Origin: Pyrenophora tritici-repentis
Lineage: Eukaryota; Ascomycota; Dothideomycetes; Pleosporales; Pleosporaceae
Direction of reading: 5' to 3'
NCBI RefSeq assembly: GCF_003171515.1
Contig: NC_089396.1
Span: 434,001-498,000 of the forward strand
DNA: 64,000 nucleotides
The translations under genes and the position numbers were made by a program. A model generated the notes under the pieces. The model had not been told where the DNA came from and did no database searches. It saw only the letters and a list, made by a program, of their open reading frames with translations. The stretch's first letter is position 1. The number at the start of each line of letters is the position of its first letter. Shown one piece after another: positions 10,396 through 23,339 of the stretch.

Positions 10396-13300
10396 TTACA
10401 CGGTAGTCGTCCTCGGGCTGTGTGCCGGTCGTTCCGTTTTTTCCGCAAGAGAACTCTTGAGCTGGTCACCCGACGTCCGCGGGTGGGTAGGTGACTCTTC
10501 GGCAATATCGCTCATGTCTGACGCGCTGTCTGAATCTGACTCTTCCATCTTGAACGCCTCTCGGAAATTTGACGGTGTTATCGTCTGTGATGATACATGT
10601 CGCTGCTTTGTGGTGTCGGCAGACAACTTGCGTTGTTTCAAAGTTTCGACGGACAGGGTTCGAGAATGCTCGTTGCTATCGCTCCCTGGAGATAACGCGG
10701 CTGCCGTGCCACTGCTGATGATACTACCATCCCGTTCGTCAGCCGAGGCTGCTTCCGACGCCTCTTGAAGTTGTTTCTTGGTCTTCAGACGCTCTTCTGC
10801 TGTCATGTTGTGCCAATCAGAACCAAACTGGATAACAGAAGCCTTCTTGCCGTGTACGGTGAAGCTGCCCTTGCTGCGCGCCAGCCCCTCGCTTTCTGTG
10901 TTGTCGCTGGCGATTGTCGACGCAGAGTCTCGGCTCTTGTGTCCGCGGCGGTGAGAAGAATTTCCACGGGAATCTCTAAGGGTACGGTGTAGGCTTCTTC
11001 GCTGCTTTGTTCGTGACCTAGGTGAGCCTGTAAGAGCAGCGATGGCTTCGTTGTCAGACCCCTGAGCATCTGTTCGAGGGCCTTCCAAGGGCGAGAAATC
11101 TGGTGTTTTGGGGTCCAGTTCTTCGGCCTCGCCAGGAGGTGGTGTTGCATACTGGGATCCATGTTCAGAGTCAGAGTCGTAATCAGAGTCGATTGTGCCA
11201 TCGCCCGTGGTCGATATAGAAGGTCGATGATCAGCAGGATACATCCTTGGAGAGTGTGCGGAAGAGCTGGCAAACGAGCTCCGCCTTTCAGACGTTGTGG
11301 GACCAAATGACATTGCAGGAAGATGGAAATGGGCCGATGGATCGCTGGGACTCGACTGTCGAGACGTCTCGGGTGGAGTCCTGAAAGTCTCATCCCCACC
11401 AAACTCAGTGTCTCTGGATGACTTTGTTCCTGGCCTAGCTAATGAACCAGGGGACAGCGGGGCAGGTTTGTTGCCACTAGTAATCGAACTCGTCTTGCTA
11501 GTCAGTCGCGCCAATCCACCGGCTATGGACGCTTTTCGGGACTGTTGGGGAGAAAGTTGTGACTGTGCTGGTTGTGGTTGAGGTTCAGTGGCTTGTGCTT
11601 GTCGTTCGATGAAGCCCTGCCTCTCGTCTTCCAATTCCTGGGCTAGAATGTCGCGATGACACTTCATCCTCCAGATTTCGATGCGCGTCCATTTCAGTTT
11701 GGCCGATAACCTACCTGCAGCGTGAATGACGAGCTCGCGCGTTTTCGGTTGTATAGGAGCCAGGATCTGAAGGTGTCTTGCATCCCGTAAGCGTGCTTCC
11801 AGTCCTTTGATCGCCTGGGTAAGCTTGTCCTCTGACTCAGTAATGCGAACCTGCATAAGCTCTTTTCGGGCGTCCATCATCTGCTGCGCAAACTGATTGT
11901 CAATCTTGCCGCTCTGAACTGCCACATCGCCGCTAGCCGTTGGCACTGTCTTTGTAGAGTGAGAGGATTCCAGACGTCGCATGCCTCGACTCTTTTGCCC
12001 TTCATACAATCCACCAATCATGCCTCTTGAACGAACACCCAGTGTTTCAAACGCAGCGGTGTAGTTGAGTACGCCTAGCCATTCGTTCAGGTCCTTTTCA
12101 CTGTCCGCCAAAAACGTCTCCTCGCCCGACTTGGAGAACATGACAAAGGCATGTTTGTGCTTCTTGTACGTATTGTCCACAAGCGCAACTGCACCATCCA
12201 TGGGTATGATGTGATCTTGTTTGAAATCTGGCAGTGCAGGCTGGAACACGACAGGGCCCCCATCGCCTCGCTTCAGATGTTGATCATGCTGACTCATGAG
12301 GTTCTTCGCCCATGTCGAGTTGCGGAAAAGAGACAGCCCAGACCGGGTCAAAACAGCGCCCCATTCTTGCCAAGGTGATCGTGCCTTTTTCTTCTTGGTA
12401 TCTTTTCTCCACAAAACTCCAACTTTGGTGACGGGCATTTCCACGATGCCGACCGAGGTGCCCTGCGGGTTCTCCTGCGCGGCTTCCGACATGAAGGCCT
12501 CCGGTCTTGATCGAGAGGAGACGATTTGAATTACGCCGTACTTTGAGAACAGCTTGTAGATATTCTTAGTATCTAGTGTGGCGGTGGTTCCGGTGTAGTT
12601 GTAGGGGTCGTCTAATTGCATTACGTCGCGGATCGTGGGGCGGAGGGCGTCGAGTTTGCCTTCGAAAATCAACGTATACGGGTCGAGAGGTTCCTTGGAT
12701 ACCTTCTTGGTCGGGTCGGACATTGGCCCTTTGAGTACAGCGGTTCTCTTGCTCTTCTTAGAGGTAATGTTCTTGAGGTCGACCTCGTCCTCGATGTGAA
12801 TAAAGGGGGTGTAAACGATGTTGTCGTAGAAGCAGCCCAATACGTCAGCCGAAACGCCTTCACAGGATGAGTTCTTGATGTAATCCGGTCTCTGCATCTT
12901 CCGCTTGTTGTTCTTGTTGAAGACGTCGGTGTGAAGGATGATGATGGAAAAGGATATAAAGTACGCTTTGTCTGTATTGTGTTAATAGACTTGAGACGCT
13001 GTGCCGGATCGTCATATTTACCTGTGTTAATGTAGATGCCAGGGTTGCATTCGTGGTAGCGATCGGCGAAGCCCTGGAGTACGCGGTCAATCTGCTGCGT
13101 CTCCTTTGGTAGCTCAACTTGCATAAGCAGCTTGCGGATGGCCATGTCTATTGGATCACCGAAAAAGGCAAACTTGCGCATATAACTCCGCAATACGGCG
13201 AGAAGAAAGGGGTCGTCGGTCTTGCTGAGGTAGCTAGCAACCACACTCTTGTCAAAGTTGTTCGCCTCGATGCGTTCCAGGTATCTACCAGGCGTCTCAC

Positions 13301-14848
13301 CCTCCTCGCGCTCTGGTAGTATAAGGGTTTCACGACTAATGTTCATCGAGTTCTGGTGCGAAGAAAAGGCCGAGTTCCCTAGAAAGCCGTGAGCAGGTGA
13401 AGCATGTCTGGGTGAATAGGGCTCGGAGTTCTGACGAAAGCGCGCGCTGAGGCCAAACAAATTGCTGAAACTGCTCCGTCCTGCCGTCGTAGAAGTCGAC
13501 GTCCTCCCGCTGGGGCCGCCGGGCGGGGTGGGGGAGCCAGCGTCGTCAGAGTGGCCGCCCATTGAGCCCATGGTCGACGAGCGCCCCCGAAGCCCCACAC
13601 GCGGTTGGCCATTGGCGTTCGGCGACGAGCGAGCGGAACGGGTTGATCGGTACGAGTCGTTGCGAAAGAGAGAGCCTGCACCGGGTGAGGGCAGATTCAA
13701 AGCGCCAGCAGCTAGGGCAACTTGCGATGAAGAAGGGACCGGTGGCGTTTGAGTGCCCGGTTCTCCATGCTGGGTGCGACGTGCCGTCAGCGGCGGACTG
13801 CCCGTGGGCGAATGCTGGGTAGAGGCAGTACTTCTTGCGCCCGTCGAGGCACGTGGCGTAGCAGGCGCGGTGTCGGGAAACTGCGGGGGCTCGATCTTCA
13901 TGGGCAATGGGAATAATGATGCACGCTGCTTCCGCCGCCCAAAACCAAAACGCGCCGAGCCAGTCCTTGACGTGTGTGAGGGTCGCGGAGTATGGTCAAA
14001 GGAAATGTGTCCGCCGGAGCTTCCATCCGACTTTGAGGATTCCGACTCCCGTGTGGCAGGAGGGGCCAGGGAGCTGGTGCTTTCCGCAGACTCGCGCGAC
14101 TCGGTAAGCACGTCGGGTCGCTGGCTGCTCGTCGACACCCGCGCACTCTCGTCGTCCAACAGGTTGACCTGACTCCGCCTGAAACTCAGCGGCTTCCGCT
14201 TCCTGTCCATGGACTTGCGCAACGTCGACGGCTTCTCGCCCAGTGACGGGTCAAAGGAGCGCCGCCTGAGGGAGAAGTGCTGCATCCTGCTCCTCCTGGG
14301 CGTCGGCTTTTCCTCTTCTTCCTGCTCTTCCTGCTCTTCCGGTTCCTCTGGTTCGGAGACGGTGGGTGCGGTGGTGATGATTGCGGGCGCTGTCAGGTAT
14401 ACGTCAGTACGGCACGGCACATATATACACACGGGGTACCGGGATGCATATACATACGCGCAGGATGGTCGGGTACGGCAGGGACAGCAGGGACCGCAGG
14501 GACCGGGGGAGCGTCTTCGTCGGCCTGGGCGTGTTCCTTTGCTTTTATAGAGAGCTGCGAGTCCGAGGCATGGCGGAAGCGCATCAAGCTGAAGCGCCTC
14601 GTGTTGGGCGTGTGCTGCTGTACGGGCGGAGAGTGGCCATCGTGGCCGGTCGAGGGCCGCGCAACGTCTGATGATGTTGGACGGAAGCCATCCTCGGAGT
14701 CAGCAATGCGCGCGGCGTCCAGATTGTCCGTCGACTGAATGAAGCGCGCGTCCTTGTCGGCGCGCTTGAAGAGGCCAGCCGGATCGAGGGTGCTGCGGCG
14801 TTTGAGGTCTCGTTCGCTGCGATTTGGGCGGAGTGAGCGCAGAGGCAT
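10396..14848 (-). CDS. ARF guanine-nucleotide exchange factor, Sec7 and PH domains (Syt1 type)
   Basis: Exons 14458-14848, 13022-14389 and 10396-12971 give 1444 residues; introns are 68 and 50 bp. The long N-terminus (1-490) is Ser/Pro/Arg-rich and likely disordered. The Sec7 domain runs from about 500 to 690; the catalytic glutamate sits in LPKETQQIDR (about 560), and the second intron falls inside the domain at INT-DKAYFISFS, followed by HTDVFNKNNK. A PH domain follows at about 770-900 (VGVLWRKD...EWLGVLNY). Next come a coiled coil at about 925-1030 and another low-complexity tail. This order matches yeast Syt1 and fission yeast Sec7-domain proteins, which exchange GDP for GTP on ARF at Golgi or endosomal membranes. 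The yeast gene name is not applied because orthology was not tested. It shares a promoter region with ECM14. Confidence 0.9.
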
Positions 14849-15614
14849 GTCTGCTCGCGCCGGCTAGCAGCTCACGAAGGCACAAATGGGGTCACGGTGC
14901 GGCACATGGCACAGCGGAGAGGAGGGGTAGTGCAGGTATGTAGTCTCTCTAGGATGAGTCGGATGCGGCACGCTTATAAGGCTGAAGGAGTGCTACTAGC
15001 ATCCGCCGGCGAGGAGAGTGAGATCAGACGGTGCGAGTTGGAGTTGCAGTGGTAGTGCAGTGCAGTGAGTGCAGTGCAGTGCAGGTAGTACAGTAGCAAT
15101 AGCAGTAGCTCGGATATAGAGAGATGCACACAAGTCGACGTCACTGTGTCTTTTGTCGCGTATATAATACGTATAGGGGGGACACCAGCTGTCGAGCAAG
15201 CACTGGCGGGCGCGCATTGGTACACAGCGCCTCAGCGCCCAGCACCTCGGTGGAGAGACGGGGCGGCACCAGCCACAAGTTGCGCCTTACAGTAACTATA
15301 CAGTACTGACAGTGACAGTGACAGCGTAGACTAGGTTCAATAGGCCCTTCTGCCGTATACAGCAGCTTTTGTATACTAGCATGTCAACCATCTCATGTCA
15401 TCCAGGTGCGCCTTGCCCAGCAATCCGGCTTCGGCTTCTGCGCCATCCAGTCCAGGGACCATGTCCAGGCAAGCACAAACACACGACCTCACACCTCCTC
15501 ACTTCCTCGATCTAGCTCTCGCTCTCTCGCTCTTCCGGCCCCCGCCGGTCACGACGACAACAACCAAACAGCATTGCCCTGTACTTCCGCTCCGTCCCGG
15601 GTAATCAATTCGCT
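14849..15614. promoter_or_regulatory. Divergent promoter region of the Sec7 gene and ECM14, with a short tandem repeat
   Basis: Both genes start at the edges of this stretch. It holds a CTTATAAG box at 14973-14980 and a run of GTGCA/GCAGT units at 15052-15085. The right side is C- and CT-rich, like a fungal 5' leader. Confidence 0.55.
15052..15085. repeat. Imperfect GTGCA pentanucleotide tandem repeat
   Basis: About six units of GTGCA/GTGAG follow each other in the shared promoter of the Sec7 gene and ECM14. Confidence 0.6.
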
Positions 15615-17252
15615 ATGCGCCCGCCAACCTTTGCACTGCTTAGCCTGTTGCTCTTTGGACCCGCCCCGTCAACCGCCGCCCCGCGTGATGCAGGAACACA
15701 TTCAACCACCCACTCCCAGCTGAGTCCATGGCGCAAACTGTCAGACGCCATAACAACACAGGTCTGGCCACTACCAGGGAGCCCAGAGAGTAAAGAGAGT
15801 AAAGACTCGCATGCGACGAGCAATGCGCTAGGCAAGAGACTGGCAGCCGAGTACAGCGACTTCACCGTGCTGCGATTCAATATCAGCACAGCCAAAGATG
15901 CCAAGGCGCTCGCAAGTGCAGTAAATGACCTGTTCCTCGATGTGTGGGAGTCCAATGAAGATTGGGCCGATGTATTTCTGTACAAAGACGACGTGCTTCG
16001 CCTGCGTAACATCCTTCCCGAGTCGCTACTAAACGCACACCAACCACTCCTTCAAGGCCGTGACCTCGTCCAGGCCATCTTGGACACTTACCCAACCCCC
16101 GACAATGACCGCTTCTCGCCGAGCCTCCGAGCCTCCCGCCCGTCACCCAAGGGCCATCCCTTCTTCCAAGACTACCAGCCCCTCTCGGTGATAGATCCGT
16201 GGATGCGTCTCATGTCGTCCATGTTCTCCACACACGTCCGCCGTATCACGGTCGGAATCAGTTTCCAGGGCCGCGACATCCCCGCCCTCCGCGTCGGCGT
16301 CCACCCTACAAACAAGGAAGAGCCTCTTAAGCCACGAAAAACCATCATCATCACAGGCGGCCTCCATGCTCGCGAGTGGATATCGACAAGCACCGTCAAT
16401 TTTCTGGCGTGGAGTTTGATTAATGGCTATGGGAAGGACCGCGAGATGACGCGTCTCTTGGAAGAGTTTGACTTTGTCTTTGTTCCCACCTTGAACCCGG
16501 ATGGCTACGTCTACACGTGGGAAACTGACCGTCTGTGGCGCAAAAACCGCCAGCCAACGGGAGGGCCAAGTTGGGGGTGTCTTGGTGTCGACCTCGACCG
16601 CACCTGGTCTTACATGTGGGACAGCGCCTCAGCCAACATCTGCAGTGAATCCTATCCCGGCAAAACACCCTTTGCTGGCGTAGAAGCCGCGCGTTTTGCC
16701 GAGTGGACCAAGAACGAGACGGATAAGAATAACGTTGAGATTGTGGGTTTCTTAGATCTGCACTCGTACTCGCAACAGATCCTATATCCCTATAGCTACT
16801 CTTGCAACGATGAGCCACCAGCCATTGAGGACCTCGAGGAGCTCGCTCTAGGCCTTGCAAAAGCAATTCGTTTCTCTCGAAAAGGCCAGACATACAAGGT
16901 CACATCGGCTTGCGAGGGCAACGTAGCTTTTGCCGGCCAAAAGAAAACCACCCTGCCCCGCATTGAATCGAGTGGGGGCAGCGCCTTGGATTTCTTCTAT
17001 CACGAGATGAAAGTGAGGTACTCGTACCAAATCAAGCTTCGAGACACGGGCAGCTATGGCTTCCTACTGCCCAAGGAGAACATTATACCGACAGGTGAGG
17101 AGATGTTGGATGCACTTTTGTATTTTGGCCGCTTCATGCGTGGCGAAGTAGGTCTGGCCAAGCAGCAGCAGCAAGGCCCAAAGAAAGGAGAAGTCCTTTT
17201 ACAAAAACTGCGTACGGATGAGGGAGAGGAGAGTGAAATTATTGAGTTGTGA
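15615..17252 (+). CDS. ECM14: Ecm14, inactive metallocarboxypeptidase of the M14 family
   Basis: The gene is intronless and codes for 545 residues. It has a signal peptide (about 1-21), a propeptide region (about 60-170) and an M14 carboxypeptidase fold (about 190-510). The zinc ligands are present: His251 and Glu254 in HAREW, and His383 in DLHSYSQ. The general-base glutamate found before LRDTG in active carboxypeptidases is replaced by lysine (K474, in [13 protein letters not shown]). This is the known hallmark of fungal Ecm14, a secreted pseudo-peptidase linked by yeast genetics to the cell wall. It is slightly shorter than the roughly 590 residues of many relatives. It is divergent from the Sec7-domain gene. 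Confidence 0.95.
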   Translation: MRPPTFALLSLLLFGPAPSTAAPRDAGTHSTTHSQLSPWRKLSDAITTQVWPLPGSPESKESKDSHATSNALGKRLAAEYSDFTVLRFNISTAKDAKALASAVNDLFLDVWESNEDWADVFLYKDDVLRLRNILPESLLNAHQPLLQGRDLVQAILDTYPTPDNDRFSPSLRASRPSPKGHPFFQDYQPLSVIDPWMRLMSSMFSTHVRRITVGISFQGRDIPALRVGVHPTNKEEPLKPRKTIIITGGLHAREWISTSTVNFLAWSLINGYGKDREMTRLLEEFDFVFVPTLNPDGYVYTWETDRLWRKNRQPTGGPSWGCLGVDLDRTWSYMWDSASANICSESYPGKTPFAGVEAARFAEWTKNETDKNNVEIVGFLDLHSYSQQILYPYSYSCNDEPPAIEDLEELALGLAKAIRFSRKGQTYKVTSACEGNVAFAGQKKTTLPRIESSGGSALDFFYHEMKVRYSYQIKLRDTGSYGFLLPKENIIPTGEEMLDALLYFGRFMRGEVGLAKQQQQGPKKGEVLLQKLRTDEGEESEIIEL

Positions 17253-17713
17253 AATTAGTTATAGTCTATTCGCATTCACAAGCTTGACAGACACAGGCCG
17301 TTGTAGTTTACACAGATACCATTAGTACGGCGTTGATTGTCGTTTAATCAATAATCACTACTGACGTTGTGTATATTTGCATGTGTGGATGCAGCTGACG
17401 AACACGATCGTATTCACTATACCAGATGGATACAGGCGGTGGACATGCTGGGATGTGGGAAAGCGGTTATAACGGCCATGCATATCGTCCCCTTGCACGT
17501 GGGCCCCGGCCCGTGCCCTCCTAGTCAAGAGCTCAGATCCCTTCACGTCATTGCTCGAACAATCTGCAGCCGCGCCCGTCACCCATCGTTACCACCCACG
17601 CCTACTTTGGCGCCGCCAGCACTCGGCACCCACGACCCATTCACTTGCTTGTGAAGCCGCCTGTCAATTTATCATTGATAGCCGCGTCGCTAGAATTTGA
17701 CCATCAAGTCGCC
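17253..17713. other. Intergenic, ECM14 3' side and RMD1 promoter
   Basis: No gene and no distinct motif was recognised. Confidence 0.5.
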
Positions 17714-19308
17714 ATGGCGTCCAGCTCCACTGAAACCACTCCCCTGGTCTCGTCAATGTCAAGCTCCAGCCGAACAATACCGCCCAAGCCTCAGCGTACC
17801 GTGACATTTAACCCGACCGTCACGTCTACCAGCCCGAAGCCGCCGGCTAGATCGGTATCGCATGTTGCCTCTTCGTCGGGCCATGCAGCCACCACCCAAG
17901 GTGGGCAGCCAATGCTGTCAACATTGAACAGTAAACTGCGCAGACGGAACAGTTCCGGTGCTCCTGCCAGGTTGCCTTCCCTGCCTGCGCCCAAGATTGG
18001 TCCGCAGAGAACGACGAGAACAGCGCAGAAACTAAAGCTCCTGCCCGATCCGGCCGCAGATGAAGCCGAGGACGAAGAGAGTGGACGCGACGTGTACGTG
18101 CAGTACACCAGGATAAAGGACCCCACGGCGAGAAGAGACGCTGCTCGGCTTGGAAAGGCTGATAGAGAGCGGTTGCCAAGAGTGACGGCATACTGTACGG
18201 CCGGATCATACAAGCTCGATGAGATGATGCGCTTCTTAAAAGGCAAGCACAAGACGAGGGGTGCGGTACCCAAGCGCTTTGACGAGTGCATATACTCCCC
18301 CTACAACTACGGTTCAACCAAGGGCCCAGAGGATGTCAGTAGCACTGCTGTTCTTGATGGCTTTTCCGATGACCGACCCCGAAGGTTCTCAGACAGCGCC
18401 ATTGAAGTAGAACACGAGAACGAGAGGAGGAGGCAGGATCTAATTGACCTAAACGACGATGGCGACGCCCCGGACCTTGCAAACGAACAGGCCGTCACCA
18501 CCAGACGTCCTTCAATAACCCATGCCGACTCGGACCCCACCATGGATGCACCCGACTTCGACACCAGTGTACATACACCCGAAGTTTTCCTCTTCGAATA
18601 CGGTACTGTTGTCATCTGGGGCATGACTTTGCAAGAGGAGAAGAAGTTCCTCAAGGAGATTGCCAAGTTTGAAGTCGACAAGCTCGGCAAGGACGAGATT
18701 GAGACGGAAGAGTTCAACTTCTACTACACACGCGAGTACCAGGCCCGGATATACAACGACTTCATCAGTCTGCGCGACAAGAAGAACTACATGATCAAGC
18801 TCGCCATCAGCCATGGCCTTTCCCAAAGTGTCAAGACGTCCCTGTTTGAGGATTTGGTGGATAACACGATTGATGAAACAAAGGACATTCCGGTTGAAAT
18901 TGCAGCCTCGGGCAAAATCAACCTCAACAAGAAACAGATCAACATGCAGATCGGAGAGCTATTCATCCTACGCATCAGCATTCACTTGCAGGGCTCGGTG
19001 CTCGATGCGCCAGAGCTCATGTGGGCAGAGCCGCAGCTGGACCCGGTGTACCAAGCCGTCCGAAGCTATCTGGAGATGGACCAACGAGTCAGCCTCTTGA
19101 CGGAGAGACTGAACGTTATTGGAGACTTGCTCGCAGTTCTCAAGGATCAACTGACAGTGACACATGTGAGTAGTATGACAGCCTAGACGAGACATTTACT
19201 GATTATCCGCAGGGCGAACTGCTCGAATGGATCGTCATCATCTTGATTTTCGCTGAAGTGCTAGTAGCAGCAATCAACATCTTCGTTGACTTGCACGCAG
19301 CGGATTGA
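17714..19308 (+). CDS. RMD1: Rmd1-family protein (DUF155)
   Basis: Exons 17714-19165 and 19213-19308, joined over a 47-bp GTGAGT...CGCAG intron, give 515 residues. The ATG at 17714 (GCCATGGCG) is preferred over an in-frame ATG at 17645. The N-terminal 130 residues are Ser/Thr/Pro-rich. The DUF155 domain follows, from about 170 (TAYCTAGSYKLDEMMRFL) to about 480 (YGTVVIWGMTLQEE, FNFYYTREYQARIYND, VKTSLFEDLVD, LMWAEPQLDPVY). The last exon supplies one transmembrane helix (LLEWIVIILIFAEVLVAAI), so missing the intron would lose the membrane anchor. Yeast Rmd1 is needed for meiotic nuclear division, and relatives are membrane anchored, some in mitochondria. The biochemical activity is unknown. Confidence 0.9.
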
Positions 19309-19748
19309 GTTTTGCCGGTGGTCAGCTGTATATATATCCTTGTGCATGATAGTCATTTCACCGCGTGCAAAAGGGGTCTGGGCAGTTGCATGGCGTTGAG
19401 GTTTCGGGCGTTTGTTTTGCTGCATGCGGCGCTGTTTTTCCATGTGCGCAACCTTTAGTTGCGGCAGTGGTGAGGTTACGGAGGTGTGTTGGGAGCAGTG
19501 TGCGGTATCCGTAGTGCAGTGACATGGTCAGTGGCGCAAAGTAATATACTGGAATACGATGTGATGGAAAGCCGAGATCCGGCTCATAATGTCGCCTTGT
19601 TAAGCTCTTAGCTATGTAACCAAGGCGGAGCTGGCCATCTCCGCCCGCTGAACCCTGTCCGCCCCATCTTTCTACATGCGACCCTTTTGAGCATTTCACC
19701 GTATGCTGCCGCCCTCCACCCATATTGAGCCCCAATGAGCCGTCCCAG
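19309..19748. other. Intergenic, RMD1 3' side and PIK1 promoter
   Basis: No gene was seen in this 440-bp stretch. Confidence 0.5.
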
Positions 19749-22700
19749 ATGAGTTGGAATCTGCTAGAGCGCTTTATAGAATCCGAGCACTTCAACCAGG
19801 ATGCAAGTCTCGCGGTAGCATATCTCGCGTGAGTAGCATCTCTCTCCCGAAGCCACGGTTGCCCGCACCGCCGCCGCGCCCTCTGCGGGCCTCCGCATTG
19901 CCATGCCTGACTGACGCTTGACCGGACGATAGTCGGTATGCAGACCACGTTGGAATCCACTATGTGCTCTGTTCAAAGTTGCGCCAGTTCGCCTATGAGG
20001 AGCTCGAGTTCTTCCTCCCGCAGTACGTCGCCGACCACCTCGATGGACTGAACAGATAGCTTACACAGCCGCGCGCGCAGGCTATGCCACCTCCTTATCA
20101 GCATCGACAATGAGTCGATGGCCCTGGAGGAGTTTATCATCGACTTGTGCGAGGAGTCGGTCAACGGGGCGCTGCTGGTGCGTTCCCCCCACGTTTTGCC
20201 TCTATTTGTGTACGTGGGAGCTAATCGATCGCCTATAGACCTTTTGGCTGTTCCAGACGTATCTGCACGACCTCGCCAGTGCGCCCAATTCGGTGGCCTT
20301 TAAGACATGTCGCCGCATATACAACCGCGTGCAGCGCATCGTCTTTGGCTCGGCTGAGCCGCAACGGCGCGAGAAAATAAAGGAGAACATTCTGCCCGTC
20401 ACTGTCCTGTCGAGCCTGGTGCTTGCGAGCATAGCCGCCCCGTTTCTGCCAGCCCATGCTGGACCATTGGCCATTGCGCAGGCGCGGAAGCCACGACCCG
20501 TCGAGGATATCATCTCGGATAATGTGCAGACGGCCAAGGTGGGGCGGAGCAAGACGGTCACGGGAGCATCGTCGAGAGCGAAGCCAAAGAAGGAGACGCT
20601 GCAACATTCAGATCCCGAGGACAGCCGTTCCGTTAGGCCTGTATCGCCCAGGCCCCGCGACCCCAAGGATTTGAGGAAACAGGTGGTGCGTCCGTCGGTC
20701 AACCAGCGAACACCGTCCACGCAAAGCAGCAGACCATCACTCTTGTCAATTGCAACCCAGGCTCGTCTCAGCTCGTCCTCACTACCCGACTTCCGAGACG
20801 AATCGTCGACTCCTCTTCCCACACCCCCCGCAACTGCTGGATTAGGACCGGGCCCGCTTCACCATGGCTCACGCAAGCATCCGTCGCTACCTCCGAGACC
20901 CCTGACGCCAACTGCATTGTCCCGCGCTCAAAAGATACGTCTATTGCGTTCCAACTACTTCCGGAACGAGACACAGTTTCTCAGCGCTCTCGAGGACATC
21001 TCGAACCGCCTGGTTGTCGTGCCCAAACCCGCGCGACTGAGCGCTTTGAGGGCCGAACTAGCACTAATAGCTCAGGACTTACCCGCTGAAGTCGACATAC
21101 CCCTGCTGTCACCCCCAACATTAAAGGACGGCATTCCTTCGCAGAGCCAGCATCATCGGATCGTACGGATAAACCCCGCCGAAGCAACGAGTCTCAACAG
21201 CGCCGAGCGAGTACCCTACTTGCTCATGGTTGAGGTCCTGGAAGAGGATTTCGACTTTGATCCTGATACGGAACAGAACCAGCAATTGCTCGAGAAGCTG
21301 ATGCTAGAAAAGGGCACCTCAAGACGGCGTCTATTCGACATAACTCATGCTGAATACCTTGCCTTTGACCGGACCCCACCCAACGGATTAGACAGCGTCT
21401 TTGAGCCTGCTACTGGAGATCTCGGTAGTCCCGAGCTCATCAAAGATGCAGACGACGACATAGTCTCTGGGTTAGCACGGGTGGCATTGCCCAGCGCCGC
21501 CGCCACTGGAAAGAACTCGGTAGCTAGATCTTCAAGTGGAGCTAATACGTTTTCATCCTTGGCCAGTTTATCGACACCACGAACATCCGACTCACAAATC
21601 AGCAGATCAAACAGCCCTGTTCCGAGTAGAAGAATGACGGTTCCAGCAAACATGGCCAAAACTAACAACGCCCCTGACCAGCCAGACTTTTCAGCACTTG
21701 CAACTCACATGCGCACAGCTGCTCAAATGCTCGCCCAGCTCGAAGCAAGCGGCGCAAAACGGCCCAAGACTGAAGTAGCTGCGATCAAAGCCAAGATCAT
21801 TGCAAGCATGCAGATGTTGGAAGAGCAAAACTTTATGAGCGAAGACCAGGGCCCTACCTTTGACACGATAATGGCAGAAGCTGATCCAGTGGCAATGCCG
21901 GGTGAGTCGGAAGAACTTGAGGACGGTTTGGTGGTCGCAACCAACGCTAGTGCAGGCGCCGCTCGCATGGAAAACGACCTCAAGACGGGTGGTATGCGGA
22001 GAAAGGGCGATCGAGATGACCCTAGTGCAGCGACATTTGGAGAAGAATGGAGCGCAAAGCGAGAGCGTATACGGCGGTCTTCACCATACGGCCATATGAA
22101 GAACTGGGACTTGATCAGTGTCATTGTCAAGACGGGAGCAGACTTGCGTCAAGAGGCCTTTGCTTGCCAGCTTATCCAGGTCTGTTCGAAGATATGGGAG
22201 GAAGCCAACATTCCAGTATGGACGAAGCGTATGCGCATTCTTGTCACTGGCGAATCCTGTGGGCTCATCGAAACCATTACCAACGGCGTCTCGCTCCACT
22301 CCTTAAAACGAAGCTTAACCCTCGCCAGCATAGCAGCTGGTACCAACCCTCGCAAGCGAATCGCGACTTTGAAGGACCACTGGCTCAAGACTTTTGGAGA
22401 ACCAGACTCGGAAGCCTATATCGCTGGTGTAGCTGCCTTTGGTCGTTCCCTAGCTGCCTACAGCATGATATGTTACGTTTTGCAGCTCAAAGACCGTCAC
22501 AATGGAAACCTGCTCATCGACAACGTGGGCCATATCATCCACATCGATTTCGGTTTCATGCTCTCCAACTCTCCAGGCTCCATGGGCTTTGAAGCTGCGC
22601 CATTCAAGCTCACACAAGATTACGTCGACGTCCTTGGTGGCGTAACATCGCCCGCGTTCGAAGAGTTCAAGACTCTGTGCAAGAAGGCGTTCCAAGCACT

Positions 22701-22995
22701 GCGGAAGGATGCCGAACGGTTGATTATGCTGGTTGATCTTATGAGCAAGCAGAGTAGCATGCCGTGTTTCGCTGCCGGTGCGGCTAGTGTGACGAATGCT
22801 CTCAGAGCAAGACTCATGTTGCATTTGTCTAGGGAGGAGGCAGAGGGGTTTGTGGAGGAACTTGTTGCTAAGAGTGTGGGGAGTTATTATACCCGACTGT
22901 AAGTTTGTCCCGACGTGGTTGAGCTTCGTAGATGGATATGCTAACATGATGGCAGTTACGATACTTTCCAGTACCGCACTCAAGGCATATACTAG
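19749..22995 (+). CDS. PIK1: Phosphatidylinositol 4-kinase, Pik1 type
   Basis: Exons 19749-19828, 19933-20022, 20081-20177, 20239-22898 and 22956-22995 give 988 residues, all in frame. The first three small exons encode the N-terminal lipid-kinase-unique region (MSWNLLERFIES..., CHLLISIDNESMALEEFIIDLCEE). A long Ser/Pro-rich linker follows. The kinase domain is at about 690-985, with VIVKTGADLRQEAFACQLIQ, the catalytic loop KDRHNGNLLID near 840, and the metal-binding IHIDFGFML near 858. The last 40-nt exon supplies the conserved end YDTFQYRTQGIY. Pik1 makes phosphatidylinositol 4-phosphate at the Golgi and nucleus and drives secretion. Relatives are about 950-1070 residues long, so this gene looks complete. 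Confidence 0.95.
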
Positions 22996-23339
22996 CTGTT
23001 TTCGCTTTTGCTTTGCGTTTGGTGTACTACCTTTTCTCCTTCCCTCCTTTCTTCCTTGTTTCGTTGTTCATTTTTTTGCGCGTGTGTAGAGTTCGGAATC
23101 GACGTGGGACCGAAACACGCGGCTTTGCATTTTCTGGAGTATTATCTGTACACTGGAGATGGGGAGAAATAGGCGGACAATCCTTTGTGGTTAGAAGAAA
23201 AACTTTACATATATAGATGAAGAAGGGAGAAGATGTTGAAGAAGAAGAATTTTAGCATTTGAGTTTGTGCAATGGAAAAGGGACGTCGCCGCTTTACTTG
23301 TATACAGTATTTTCTACCACAACTACGTATCCTATACCT
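22996..23339. other. Short gap between two converging genes
   Basis: This is T-rich 3' untranslated-like sequence of PIK1 with no gene. Confidence 0.5.

Noticed and set aside
13753..14172. Several plus-strand frames over the Sec7 gene
   Set aside because: Low-complexity Ser/Pro/Arg-rich coding sequence makes long open frames on the opposite strand.
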